Positions 34,041 through 46,123 of a stretch of 64,000 nucleotides of DNA are shown here, piece after piece. This stretch comes from Aplectana chamaeleonis (Eukaryota > Nematoda > Chromadorea > Rhabditida > Cosmocercidae), in NCBI GenBank assembly GCA_029168955.1, contig JAPDOI010000268.1, positions 930,001 through 994,000 on the forward strand, in the 5' to 3' direction. Each line of letters starts with the position of its first letter. Position 1 is the stretch's first letter. The position numbers and the translations under genes were made by a program. The notes under the pieces were generated by a model. It was not told the origin of the DNA, searched no databases, and saw only the letters and a list, made by a program, of their open reading frames with translations.

Positions 34041-36797
34041 TTAGTATAAGAATTCCCCCCTCACATTCCCAAAACCTCACCTTCTCTTGCCTCTTTGGAA
34101 AATTGCTGAACACTGTTTTGCTGGCCACATGCAGGAGCTTGACTTGGTTCTTCTAGAAACAACAAGTTCCAAGGCAGGGAATCGCGAATTTTTCACGAAT
34201 CTTCAATGCTCACCTTCACATTGCTACTGAATGCTATCACTTAAGAGTCATGATTGAACGCTATTGAATCACACGATGTCACCAGGTTGGATACCACTGC
34301 TTGAGGCTTAGGCTCCGCACTATTCCGCACATCGGCCACGTCATACACGTTCACAATACCAGTATTGGACCTGAATCAAAATGATAAGACGTACAGGCGT
34401 GAGTAACAGGACTGGGTGTCCGGTCACTCACCCGCAGACCACCTTGTCCCCATCAGAGCTCAACCGAATTTTCGTGCCGCGAACAGCTCCTTCATCTCGG
34501 AACACATGCCGAGACCCACTGAGGCTCCAGATGATCACTTCGCCGCGCTCTGCAATCGACTCGATGAGCTATGAAGCAAACTGATATGCTTCAAAAAGCG
34601 ACTGCTTCGTATAGCCCCGGGTCAAGCGGGCTTGCGTAGTAATTTCCGGAGTTTTGAGCCACTCCCCTCCGTCTCCGGGTTTTTTCTCGACCCAGAAACG
34701 GAAGAATAAGAGCTAGATACAAATGCATCGCGGAGCGCAGAAAATCACCTTCGACTTCTTGTGTTCAATCAAACATTTGAGCATAGCTGAGATTGTTCAC
34801 GAAGTTTGAAATGATGATAAGAAATAACCATGGAGCGCGAATCCCAACGCTTTTCAGGGATTTCTTAGTATTTTGTCTCCAGACTCAGATTTGTTTGCGT
34901 TTTTTGCCACAGTCCACTTCTTCGTTTGTTTACTCACGCAAAAAGTATAAAATCCAGATATGGTTCTTTACATGAACAACCTGTCATTCAAAAATGTCCA
35001 GGCGGAGCCAGGTAGAGGAGGCCGTAGAAGGCGCCTAAGTCAGATCACAAAAGAATTCTACTCTCGACGAATAGTTTTCTTTTGTAGTTCACCTTAATCG
35101 TGTTGTAGATTCACTCTCGTGATTATTTAAGGTTTGAAAGGAATCCTAAAAAGTAGTCAGTGAGAATATGAATATTAATTTCTTGTCCGCCCTGAACACG
35201 TAGCGCGGCCGCCCGCTTGCACCTACACCTGCTTTCGCCTGAATCCCTTTTTGGGTGACAGGCTGTAAACTGCCTAGGAAAGGCGGCTTCATATGGTCAG
35301 TAAATCTTGGAACTGCCTTTTCAGATTTTCAAGAGGGACGATTCAAAATCGTGGAACGCCCCACAACCAATTTGAGTTTCAATAAATATCAATTCAATGA
35401 CTAAAATCACAATCACAAGTTATCGGAAGAGCTCTGCGAGCAGCGAGCAGCGACAAAACTCGATTGAAGGCACCCGTGATTTTTCAGTTCTCTTCCGCTT
35501 CCGAAATTCCATTTTCGGAATTTATTGACCATTTCCTTCCGTTTTCAACAATTTCGAAAAAAAGCGCACAGCCCACATTACAATACAACGGGTGGTGGGA
35601 ATATCACAACAATATGGGCTCAGAATTGAGAATTTAGCGTAAAAATAGCGCAAATTCTGGCCCAAACTGAAAATAATTGAGTGCGTTTCTTCAAATTTTC
35701 ACAATTTAGTTACTAAAGGGAGAAGGTTTGGCACACTCGTTCGAATCAGTGGAAACTTTCAAGCAGAAAATGTCGGATCGGGAGTCTGGAGTGTCCGCTG
35801 GCTTTGAAGACCTCCACATCACATTGGGAATTCAATCAAGCTAGACAAGAATTCGATTTGAAACATCTCTAGCGGGGTCTGAAAATGCCCAAGTTCGCTG
35901 GCAAAGCTCAAGATAGGACTTGAAAAAACACGAGTTCAGCCAGGAAAACATTGAAAATGAACTTGTGAACCTCCAGATTGACTCCAAACTTCAAATTAGC
36001 TCAAAGAAAACTAATTCGATTCCAGAGTAATTAGACTAAATTAGGGATGGTTCCGAACTGGAGTTGAATCTGTAAAATCAGACTCGGGAAATAGGTATTT
36101 TGACATGCAGGATACCCAAACATGTAAAAATCACTAGCCTTCACTTTGGTTTAGCATACTTAAATTTAGCCAGAAAAAGACATATCTCAACTGGAAAACA
36201 CCTCAACAGGCTCAGATTAAATCCAATTTTGACTTGTAAGAACGAAGGCAATCCATTGCGGCTTGAAAAATTACAAAACACATGCAGTTATTGCAGTTGA
36301 AAAAGTTAGACTTGGTAAAACAAGCGACGAGTTTGATCACAGAAACGCCTATTTAGTAACGGAAGATTTCAAAGTAGGCTCCAAAGGAGGCAAGGTCCGG
36401 TCAAATTTCGATGCTACCGTACTCCGGGTTAAATAGGTTGGGTTGGCCTAGCTAAACACTGTCTGAACCTTTCACTAACTCTAAGTCCTTATTTCTGGAG
36501 AAAACCGCCTAGAAGTCACGGATTACGGTATTCATAGCATGATAACCATGGCCAGAATGACCGATATTTACACAGCAGTTTTGAAGAATACGTGGACGAT
36601 GACTAAAACATGGACGATGGAGACACTCTTCTGACACGGTGGTTGACAGAAATGTCTGCAATAACTTGAAGAAGACCGTTTTTCCCCGCAGTTTTCGCAC
36701 ATTTCTTGCAACTACCTATAGCATAGGTTCTGATTCAGCGAGAAATTTCGAAATCAAAATTCTGTCCGTACCCTGCCTCTACATTTATAAGAGAATG
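34041..36797. other. No gene seen; one R4 dispersed-repeat copy
   Basis: About 35155-35245 matches the GC-rich block near 1560-1640 (AGCGCGGCCGCCCGC, CACCTACACCTG). The rest is AT-rich with no supportable open frame. Confidence 0.5.
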
Positions 36798-36939
36798 ATC
36801 CGTATCAGGGGTGTGCGTAAATGAAATTCCAAATTTCGTAAATCGTAAAATGTAATTACGACAAAACCACCGTAAATCGTAAACCGTAAATCGTAAACAT
36901 CAATCAATAACAATAACCACTAAAAACATGATTAATGTG

Positions 36940-37275
36940 GTGAAACAAGAGAAACTACGTACTGTGCTTATCTGGGCCAAATTCCGGTCCGCAATTGCGT
37001 CTCGACACGCTTTGCGGCAGCACGCTCCCGAGCCAGAAGAGCTTCCAGCGCAGCAGCCGCCGATCTGCTGACTCTAGGTGGGTTTTGGAAACTGCAAACT
37101 AAAAAAAAATGAAGAAAAATGTATAAAAAAGCCACATCGAGTCGGCTTTGGCGCTGGAAACCCGACTGACTCGAGCGCTTGCGGCCGCAAAGCGTGTCGA
37201 GACGCAATTGCGGACCTGAATTTGGCCCAGATAAGCACATTACTGTCCATTGTTTCACGTACTAAGTACATATTA
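36940..37275. mobile_element. Nested foldback element
   Basis: GTGCTTATCTGGGCCAAATT near 36964 is mirrored by AATTTGGCCCAGATAAGCAC ending about 37240, and pairing continues through CGCAATTGCGTCTCGACACG on both arms (about 55 bp, with partial pairing outside). The spacer is about 170 bp. Confidence 0.75.
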
Positions 37276-37400
37276 AGTTGCGTTCAGTATTTGACAGCTA
37301 ACCATGTTTAAGGTGTATGGTACACTTGATCGCTGTCATAAGCGACAGGCATAAAATCTAGCACAAATCGCGCGGGACCTGCATCGGAGCAGCGGCATCG

Positions 37401-37414
37401 GTTGCCATAGCAAC
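37401..37414. promoter_or_regulatory. RFX/DAF-19-type X-box sequence
   Basis: GTTGCCATAGCAAC fits the X-box consensus bound by RFX factors (GTHNYYATRRNAAC). No gene follows, so function is doubtful. Confidence 0.3.
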
Positions 37415-38589
37415 AATTATGGCGCATCAGGAGCAGCGACGTGTCGCGGAGGACTGACATACTTCAAATGTGCCGAAGCCTGTCGCTGTGCAGCGCACTG
37501 TGAATGCGACAGGTTTAAAGAGCGGGAGCTCCGCGACAGCCGGTCGCTGTCGCTGTGCAGAGCAACTCCTTCCCAGATCTTGAGAAAACCGCAAATCCGA
37601 TTCAGCTGTCCGCGTATCTGCTGGGCCACAGAGACACAATTATACTCGTGATGCCTCTCCTGAAACGCTAACGCCGTTGTAAGCGTTAAGCCAAAATCAC
37701 CGTATCTAAGCGATTCTCACCAGCCGAATTTGAGAACTTCTCCCATTTGCTTGCGGAACCGCAACACCGATTATACATACAGTCGGCAGGGATCGCACTC
37801 ATATGCTGTACATTATGTACTTCGAGTTCCCTACTAAAGGTTGGCTCAAACTCGGTGCACGTACGTTAAAAATTATGGCACCGAGCTTGCAGAAACCTTC
37901 AATAGAGATCGCAAAGTATCAGTCCGATCCGTGCCAACTCTATATTATCTAGGGAACAGTATCGGTCGCCCAGCACAGGCTATTTTTTCGTATATCCACT
38001 GAATCACTTGCAGAATCGTAGCTTTATGGTGACGATACGGTAGATTCCCAAAGGAAACGTAAGCAAAAAAAGACGCTTTCTAATTTTTGCCGCTTTGTGT
38101 TCGTCCCCATAGTTCAGTAAAGAATGTAGCCAACGCGCCCCACCGGACGCTCGCATTAGTGAGAAATAACGGTTCCAGAAAAAAGGCGAAGATGAGCGTT
38201 TAAACTAGCAGTGGCGCCTTTTCAGAGTGTCCATTTGCTGCGGATGAAGAGAAATCAACTAGAGGAAACGATTTTTTAGCTTCAAACTTTTGGAATTAAA
38301 AAACGAATCCACGTGATGATTTTCGTCAACTCTGAGTACCCGTGATCTACTCAAAAGGCGGTCCAAGTGCACTATTTGAAGAAATTTTTTGATTGATTAG
38401 ACTGCCTCGCTCGATGTTTTGACGCTAATCTAGTTATGGGAATCAGGAAAGTTGATCTTCATGAAAAACTCGAAAACGAAGTTCCTCGTGAAGAGTGACT
38501 TTAGATTGTATTGCGCCGTAGGCGACAGCTAGTGAGACGTGCGCGGCGAGCAACGCGGATCTGTTAGCCAGCGCCTCCAACTCCGACCG

Positions 38590-38985
38590 TGTGTCCCGCG
38601 TTACTCTGAGAAAATCCCCCGCGATCGTTCACGGATAGAATCCACTCGGTTTCTGGTAGGGGCCGACAGGATACATACTAACATGGGGCTATTGCGGAAC
38701 GATCGCGAGATTCTGCTGGTCTCAAACCCAGAGCGTACCGCGTTCGTTCATCGATGCTCCCGTCATGCTCCATCGCGGAACCACGAGGAATCGAGCCCGG
38801 GGATGTCGCGGAATGATCTCGAGATTCTACCAGTTGCAACCTGAGGGCGAACCGCGTCTATGCTTCTATGTATTTTGGGTGTTAAATCGCGAAACAGCGA
38901 TGAACTGAGCCCGGAATTATCGCGGGACGATCGCGAGATTCGTCCAGCCTCCACCCCTGATCGTACCGCATTCATGCCCTCTCGG
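38590..38985. repeat. 114-bp tandem repeat, three clear units
   Basis: GATCGCGAGATTC-type blocks start at 38701, 38815 and 38929, exactly 114 apart; a weaker unit may precede. 114 is 38 codons, and the minus strand reads a repeated 38-residue pattern with GRISRSSRD and GRISRSFRD blocks. Confidence 0.8.
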
Positions 38986-39609
38986 TGTTTCAGCCAAACG
39001 GGTGTTGCTTATCAGATCAACACGAAGCTACAAGGTATTGTCCGTGCCGTATTTCGCGCTGCTTTACAAATCTGCACAGTATGAGAGCGCGGAACCGGGA
39101 TTAAACGATCACGGTATCATCGCGGATCACGGGTGCATCACGGTACTAGCGCGGTAGACTTGGTAAAGATCATCATTGTACGAGCATGAGAAAGTCAACG
39201 GATAGGTGGATTGGGTAACCATCGCGGAACGGGGACGCGGATCGCGGGACTAGGGGGAAACGAACACGGTACCATCGCGGATAGCGGAAGCATCACGATG
39301 CTAGCGAGAAAGGTTCTCTCAGAGTTATAATGATAGAATCACGTTAAAGAATGTTAAAGGGATCGTGCTGTAGTAACACGACTGGGTTGGCTCCACCTCC
39401 TGATCAAAAACATTAGTATACGCAAAGTTGGATTAGAGCAGGTCAATCGGAGATGTCTTGTGATTTACTTCCATTGCATGTATTTTTATTTACGAAAAAT
39501 TACGATTTACGGTCCAAAATGTCGTAAATCGTAAACCGTAATTACGATACCAAAAAACACCGTAAATCGTAAATCGTAAACCGTAATTACGCACACCCCT
39601 GATCCGTAT

Positions 39610-40242
39610 GCCTCGACAAACGCCCAGATCAGTACGAAAGAGCCCCATCCGGTGACCACCAGCCTTCGATTTGGTTCGGAAAGTAATGATTGATTTTCCA
39701 AAAAAAAAATCGCGTTAGACCGGCATGGCGTCCAGTTGGTCACTCAAGTCTTCAACTTGACTTTAACAAAAGGGTATACACAGATGAGAAGATTTATCAA
39801 GTATGGCTAGAAAAGTAGCCAGTTCTGGTTGGGATAATGAGGATTTGCCTTACTCCACTGGAAACGACCTAAATTTTCATTTAGTATTTACTCCGGATTT
39901 AATCTCGCTCCAAAGGTGTCCAATTTGCGAGAATATAAAAGATATTTCGAGTCGTGACGAGCGATTTTAACATAAAATAACTGAACCGCTAAGGAAAAAA
40001 GTCTAAAAGATTAGGGACGAAAGCGCACCTGTCATTGCCCATAACTCACGACTCGACATTGGTAGAAACTACAGGGACATCACATCTGTCGGCGCGGAGA
40101 GCGTTCTGATAAGCTCCATTGACTGGAAAGGAAAAAAAAAACAATGCAACATGTCCAATAACGCGAAATGTCAACAGAAGGAAACAGGAAACACCGAAGA
40201 CGACAGCACGTAAACCTGCGCATTGCGACAAGCCTCTCTAAA
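39610..40242. other. No gene seen
   Basis: Sequence between the 2.8-kb element and the foldback complex; nothing recognised. Confidence 0.4.
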
Positions 40243-41747
40243 GGGCCTTTCAGAGTGGCGTCGCAGAAAAATTCGCTGTCGCGGCGGCGTGGTGAGAGAT
40301 GGGGGGTGCTACGCAGCGCAAACCGTGCCGCGCGACGGGAGCGAACGTCGCGCTTTCAGAGTGGGAGCGACGGCGCGGGCTGGGAGCGACGTTCTGCGAA
40401 GTTTTGCGACGTTTTGCGAGGCAAATGGTCTCGACCATTTTTGTCGCTGTCGCTATTTGTCGCTGTAGTTTCTTCATATTAGGGCCTTTCAGAGTGGCGT
40501 CGCTGCGAAATTCGCGGCATCGCTCCTCAGAGCGAAGGAAAAAAGGCGTGGCCTATCGACTGCCGCCGCGTCATATCCCTTTCTCAGCGTCTCTTATTTC
40601 TTCCCCGCCCTTTAAGTTTGATCAGAGCGCATAAACATGCGCTCTGAACAAAAACTAGCCATTTCGAATAATATACCAGGAAACACTATCACCAGTAGAA
40701 TCACCTTCAACTGAAAATATTTGCATAACAATGAAGGTGTCGACCACAAAATATTATTAAACGCCATGACGAGGTAAATCCTGGATGACCAATTAAATCC
40801 CATGACGAAATTAATCCTGGATGGCAAATAGTTAGTGAAATAGGCAAAAAGATGATTCCACAGAGAGTTAATGGACAGATAGTAACGAAGGAACACTAGC
40901 TAATACGAGATAGTAACGAAGGAACACTAGCTATTACGAAGAAACATCAGCGACAAATAGCGACAGCGACAAAAATGGTCGAGACCATTCGCCTCGCAAA
41001 ACGTCGCAAAACTTCGCAGAACGTCGCTCCCAGCTCGCGCCGTCGCTCCCACTCTGAAAGCGCGACGTTCGCTCCCGTCGCGCGGCACGGTTTGCGCTGC
41101 GTAGCACCCCCCATCTCTCACCTCGTCGCCGCGACAGCGAAATTTTCTGCGACGCCACTCTGAAAGGCCCTATTAGTTAGTGTTCCTTCGTTACTATCTC
41201 GTATTAGTTAGTGTTCCTTCGTTACTATCTGCCCAATAACTTTCTGTACAATCATCTTTTTGCCTATTTCACTAGATGTTTGCCATCCAGGATAAATTTC
41301 GTCAAGATATTCAATTGTTTATTCAGGATTTATCTCCTCATGTCACTTGGTTTGTCATCCAGAATTTATTTTGTCATGGTATTTAATTGGTCATTCAGGA
41401 TTTATTTCGTCATGGCGTTTGATAATTTTTTGTTGTGGACACCATTATTGCTATGCAAATCTTTTCAGTTGAAGGTGATTCTAGTGGTGGTAGTGTCTAC
41501 TGGTATATTATTCGAAATCTATAACTCGTCTTTGTTGATCAATTGCAGAATGTCTGAGATTGCAGAACACGCGAGGGATGGCACGCCATTATGTTTATGC
41601 GCTCTGATCGAACTTAAAGGGCAGCGAAGAAATAAGAGACGCTGAGAAAGAAATATGGCGCGGCGGCAATCGATAGGCCACGCCTTTTTTCACTCGCTCT
41701 GAGGAGCGATGCCGCGAATTTCGCAGCGACGCCACTCTGAAAGCCCC
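40243..41747. mobile_element. Foldback complex: palindromic element with a second element in its centre
   Basis: Two related units share the terminus GGGCCTTTCAGAGTGGCGTC. Unit A lies at 40243-40480 (plus) and again inverted at about 40931-41172. Unit B is a long palindrome: left arm 40482 to about 40930, right arm about 41173-41747 ending GACGCCACTCTGAAAG. The inverted A copy sits at the centre of B. The right arm is longer because a CATTCAGGATTTATTTCGTC-type unit is repeated more often. Open frames here are by-products. Confidence 0.75.
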
Positions 41748-41849
41748 TTAACACACCGGTCAACGCTTCGTGGTTACGGCAGCATGGCGTGTTGCACAGG
41801 AGTGACCAGAAGTGTATGGGCAGCGCTGTTGTCAGAGCACGTTTTCCGC

Positions 41850-42270
41850 ATCGATTATTTCACACGCATTTCATGAGGAAAACGTACGACTATGTCAAAA
41901 AGGCTACATTTGCTTCCATTTACAATGTCTTTGTAGCTGTTGTGGTTCGGATGGGCTAAAGCAGGGCTGTTTATATGAGCACATGCCCCTATTTTTGACA
42001 ACCTTCGTAACAACAGTGCTTCCAGCGCTAGTCCCGATGTTGTGGCTTCAAACAGGGTTTTTCTCCTGAAGGTGGCAGATGAGACCTTCGGCAAAAAACC
42101 TTGTTTGAAGCCACATACATAATTGGGACTAGCGCTGGATTGTACGTAAAAGTTCAAAACGGTCTTCGCTTTTGGGAAGATCGTTATGATGACCACCGAT
42201 ACGCCACCATACCCTTGAACGGTCATGCATACGACACCACTTTCAAGGCGGCAGCAGCAATACATCAGGA
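41850..42270. repeat. Inverted repeat around 42079
   Basis: CCAGCGCTAGTCCCGATGTT, GTGGCTTCAAACAGG and CCTGAAGG on the left pair with CCTTCGG, CTTGTTTGAAGCCAC and TGGGACTAGCGCTGG on the right (core arms 42014-42070 and 42088-42148). Outer pairing is weaker. Confidence 0.65.
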
Positions 42271-43116
42271 TGCAAAAGTCGTCAGATGTACATTCCTGAA
42301 ACCAATGTTTTCATGACAACCGAAAAGCATCATCAGAACTTTTACCTCCGCCAATCAAGTAGAAATGTTTGAAAATCTTCTCTGTTCTCCTCTCAACCGA
42401 CTGATAAATAGGTGAACTCTTCACGGGAATTCCCCACCAATGTGTGAGGAAGTTGAACAGGGTCGGAACACTGGCGAATCCAATAATAGTCCCGAGCGAC
42501 AAGCCGCGACGCCGCGCGTGACGTCCGTACACCTCTGTACACTCCACTGCAACACGCCACGTTTCCGTAGCCAGGTAGCGTCTTTCGACACGGCAAAACT
42601 GACGGCATTCTGGCGGGGAATACCTGAAAAGTTATCTCACTAGGGAACCTAGCATTGTGTTCCAACGGATCAGAAAGCTGATGAATGTTTTCTAATCAAC
42701 TCTGGCACGCGCTCTTCGAATCTGAACTCGGATTTCTCTGCGGACATCTGCGAAAAAAGTTATAGCCTGTCAAATTTCGTATTTCCTGCAGCTCAGCTGA
42801 ACGTGGCGTTTGAAGTTCTTGGATGAGTTTGCCTAAAAAGTTCAATGAAGGTATTTGATGTACTGAGCTTGAATTCTAAGTCGGTTTCTCAATTTTTTCA
42901 AAAGAAAAGCTGGGAATCCATGAGTTACAGATCTGAAAAAGCCTGGAACCAAAAAATTGCTTGCCAAGCACCTTTTTCTACCAAGAACACGCATTAGTCC
43001 TCGCGAAAATTCGGAAACGGACCTCATGACTGTGTTCAGCGCCCAAAACTACCACGCTTGGGTGAAAGCACATTTTCCAAACTTCGCACAGACTGATAGA
43101 ATTTTGGACTTGTACG
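42271..43116. other. No gene seen; R2 mark
   Basis: An R2-like block (TGTGTTCAGCGCCCAAAAC) lies at about 43030. Nothing coding. Confidence 0.4.
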
Positions 43117-43271
43117 GATTTCCGGTTGGGCGTTTATTTAACCCTCAAAGAGCGTCTCAGAAAATTACGGATTTCCGGTTGGGCGTTTATTTAACCCTCA
43201 AAGAGCGTCTCAGAAAATTACGGATTTCCGGTTGGGCGTTTATTTAACCCTCAAAGAGCGTCTCAGAAAAT
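43117..43271. repeat. 53-bp tandem repeat, three near-identical units
   Basis: The unit contains CGGATTTCCGGTTGGGCG and CCCTCAAAGAGCGTCTCAG; three copies follow one another with almost no differences, pointing to recent expansion. Confidence 0.85.
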
Positions 43272-43410
43272 GTTCCAGAAATCACTCTAAATTCTTCCAG
43301 GTGGGTTCTTTAGAGCGCTGATCACGAATCTGGGGTTTAATTGTCGATTTTCAAAAGTTTTCGACTTTATTCATATAATGCTTCCCATCCGGAGCAGATT
43401 TGATGTCGAA

Positions 43411-43798
43411 ACTCGCAGCTAACCGTCACGGCGGCTGCGGAGTGTAACTCGTCCATGTCCACAGGGTGCTCCCCGGTTTTGGGGTGGAGGATTGAAACCT
43501 CCGAGAGGGTGAGACCCAGTGTGCGTGTGGGAGCCCTTATTGCTTCAAAAGAATAGTGAATCTCAATTTTGGTTGCTTATCAGTGCCTTGAATTGGAAGT
43601 GGTGGACGAGTTGTTCGTCACCCCTTAAAAACACAACTCAACCGATTTTGATAAGAGAAGGTCCAAATAAGGTCACTGTTAACAAAAAGATGAGGCTAGT
43701 TTCAAAGCAGGTTCGCGCATTTGGACGAATCCTAGTCTACACAAATGAGAAAAATATGAGTTGCACCTCCCGCAGCCGCCGTGACGGTTAGCTTCGAG
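43411..43798. mobile_element. Inverted-repeat element, about 390 bp
   Basis: AGCTAACCGTCACGGCGGCTGC at the left is mirrored by GCAGCCGCCGTGACGGTTAGCT at the right. TTGATGTCGAA occurs just outside each end (43400-43410 and 43804-43814), possibly a target duplication of 9-11 bp. No transposase. Confidence 0.7.
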
Positions 43799-43814
43799 TG
43801 ATGTTGATGTCGAA

Positions 43815-44687
43815 TCGCGACTTTGGACGATTTCCGGAGTGCTACGACAGATTTGGCTCAAATTGTTTATCTGGAGTTTACTTGAAGTGCTGAGCACGAA
43901 TCTGAGGGCTGTTTATTGATTTTCGGCGGATTACGGTGGCTATACGGTAGTTTGAACAAAGTCTCAGATTTGCCTAAAAATTTGTTTAAGGGGGGTATTT
44001 GGGGGTGGTGAATATGAATTTAACGTCCATTTCTCAATTTTTGAAATGTCAAGGTAGGTTCTGCCCCTTAAATGGCATGATACCTACCATAGCCTACAGA
44101 AAGCCACAGAATTTCGATAACCGGACTCCAGATTCGTGTTCAGCACCATAGATTATCCTTCCATAAAAGTTTTGAGCCGAATCCGGTGCTCGAATTTCAG
44201 ATGCATTCCTCTGTTCGAAATATTAAGGTACGTAACGCTAGTTGAAAGGCATCATGCGTACCGTAACCTACAATGACCCTAAGTCTAGCGACAAAGAGAC
44301 CCCAAATTCGCGTTCAGCGCCCTAAATAACCCGAAGTTGAAAGCGTTGAGTCGAATCCGGAAGATTTTTTTCGAACACCCTGAAAATTGGCTGATGCCTT
44401 TCTTTACTTTTTCGCCAAGTTCAAAACCGCTTATGATTTCGTTCAATGGCTTCCGCAGCAAAATCCTATGTCAGATTCGGAGAGAGCGAGCCAGAAATTA
44501 CCAGAAAACATTCATCATTTTGAAAAATGGAGGATGGCCCTGCGAGCTTCCCTGGTTAGCTCAAGCTTCGTCCAAGAGAAGCGTTACTCGCAGGAGCGTC
44601 ATTTTATTCGCCAATGGATCTCCGTTTTTGACGAGAGGGGGGTGCAAAGAGCTATCATTCAGCTCAAGCCCTTAGGCAATTTTTGAA
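43815..44687. repeat. Cluster of R2 dispersed-repeat fragments
   Basis: R2 marks in both orientations: TGCTGAGCACGAATCTGAGG (43890), AGATTCGTGTTCAGCACC (44120), AATTCGCGTTCAGCGCCC (44310). Overlapping 99- and 112-codon frames at 44337-44686 have no domain. Confidence 0.5.
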
Positions 44688-44696
44688 TCTGGCTTC

Positions 44697-44789
44697 TTCG
44701 AAGTTAAGTATCATGGACCCTGTTTCACCTAGTGATCGTCACCTAATTACCACTACCTGGCACACGGTCCGTGATACTTAACTTTGAAG
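44697..44789. mobile_element. Very small MITE, about 93 bp
   Basis: AAGTTAAGTATCATGGACC is mirrored by GGTCCGTGATACTTAACTT, and TCTGGCTTC occurs directly outside both ends (44688-44696 and 44790-44798), consistent with an 8-9 bp target duplication. Confidence 0.7.
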
Positions 44790-44798
44790 TCTGGCTTC

Positions 44799-45839
44799 CT
44801 GAAGCTGTTAGATAATAAAGAAGTTACAGAAATTGTCATTTTTGGAAGACTGCTTAGAAATTCGAGATTCGCTCGACAGAAACGATTCCGCGGATCCGTT
44901 TCGCTCGAATTGCATGAATAACGAGTTGCTATAAGAGAAGTTAACCTTTTAAATGGTATAAAAAACTTGATAAAAAATTTAATTTGGAAAATATGGGCTG
45001 AACAGAAAAATTAAAAACATTGACAACTAAACGTCGCCGAATGCGCGCGCCCTGCGCCGCGGTGTTGGATTGGGTCACGGCAGAGGCCTCTCATCAACGG
45101 AGTTTCCTAATTTTATGTGACTCAAACTCAGTAATGGGTGAGTTTCATACGCGAGGGCAGAACTCAGAAGTAAAAAAAAACATAGAATATGTAGACAATC
45201 CTAGAATCTGAGTGATTTTTTCAGTGGCACAAATTGGGCCTGTGGAGCAGGAACAAGCAAAATGAAAAATCTGGTCTTCGGAGCATTGACAACCCGGCGC
45301 GCGGGGTGTCCGAGTCAGTATGATGAGCGCAGAGGACGAAAAGAAAGGCGCTGCCAGACGGCTTGCCACTCTTTCGGCCGGCCAAAGTGCGAACTGGCTA
45401 TCTCTGCGACTCCGTGGAGAGGGATCATTCACTTTGGCTGTACAGTGTAAGGATGGTAGCAATCCTACTCAAGCGGGGGCACTCAACATTCCAAACAGGA
45501 GTGACAGATACAGCTTTCGGATGTCTGAGGCTCAAAATAGAGTCTCTAGGAAAGCAATGTCTGATAACGCGATCAGTAATCTGATGTGGATGAATTTCGA
45601 GCAGCCCCCCTCAAAAAGGTTGGCAACCAGGAATGAATCTCTAGAGTATTCGATTCTTAAATTTATCAGCTGAAAGGCGTTGTAAGCTGTGCTTTTTCCA
45701 TGGGTGGCACAGGAGAATCGGGTAGCAAGTTGGTTACTTACTTATTTATATGCGAATCGCCGCGAAAGCAAAGGTATATGGTATATGATAACTGACATCG
45801 TTGGTGTAATCTGCGTCTGTGGTAATCTGCGTCTGGTAT
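44799..45839. other. No gene seen
   Basis: A 117-codon plus frame (45320-45673) starts MMSAEDEKKGAARRLATLS but shows no domain and overlaps others; I do not call it a gene. Confidence 0.4.
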
Positions 45840-46123
45840 TGTTGGCGTGGTCTACACTGGTTGCGTTATTATATCGTCTGTGGTAACTGGTACGATCTGG
45901 ACACCGACGTCACTTCAAGAACAGGCGAGCACTCTTGTGGCCGAGTGTGAAATTCTTTTATCTTCTGTGCCACCACATCAGGTCTATTTTTTAATTGGTT
46001 GTGCCGCGATGACGAGCGAAACTCCGGTCTGCCCTCCAACACTTCAGGGCAGCAAGATCCGCAAAAACCTGGTGGAAGAGCTGTCGCCGACAATGGACTT
46101 TTGGTAAAGCCGCGAAGGCGCTG

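Larger units (their letters stand above)
36806..39601. mobile_element. hAT-like non-autonomous element, 2.8 kb, exact 8-bp target duplication
   Basis: Starts CAGGGGTGTGCGTAAATG and ends GTAATTACGCACACCCCTG; flanking 8-mers ATCCGTAT are identical (36798-36805 and 39602-39609). Both ends carry tandem CGTAAAT and AAACCGTAA units (36830-36905 and 39485-39590). No transposase is present. It contains a nested foldback (36963-37263) and a 114-bp tandem repeat (38590-38985). Confidence 0.88.

Noticed and set aside
41211..41645. 144-codon frame in the foldback complex
   Set aside because: Produced by tandem CATTCAGGATTTATTTCGTC-type units in the right arm of the palindrome.
45320..45673. 117-codon plus frame starting MMSAEDEKKG
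   Set aside because: No domain, overlapping frames, no splice or promoter context.
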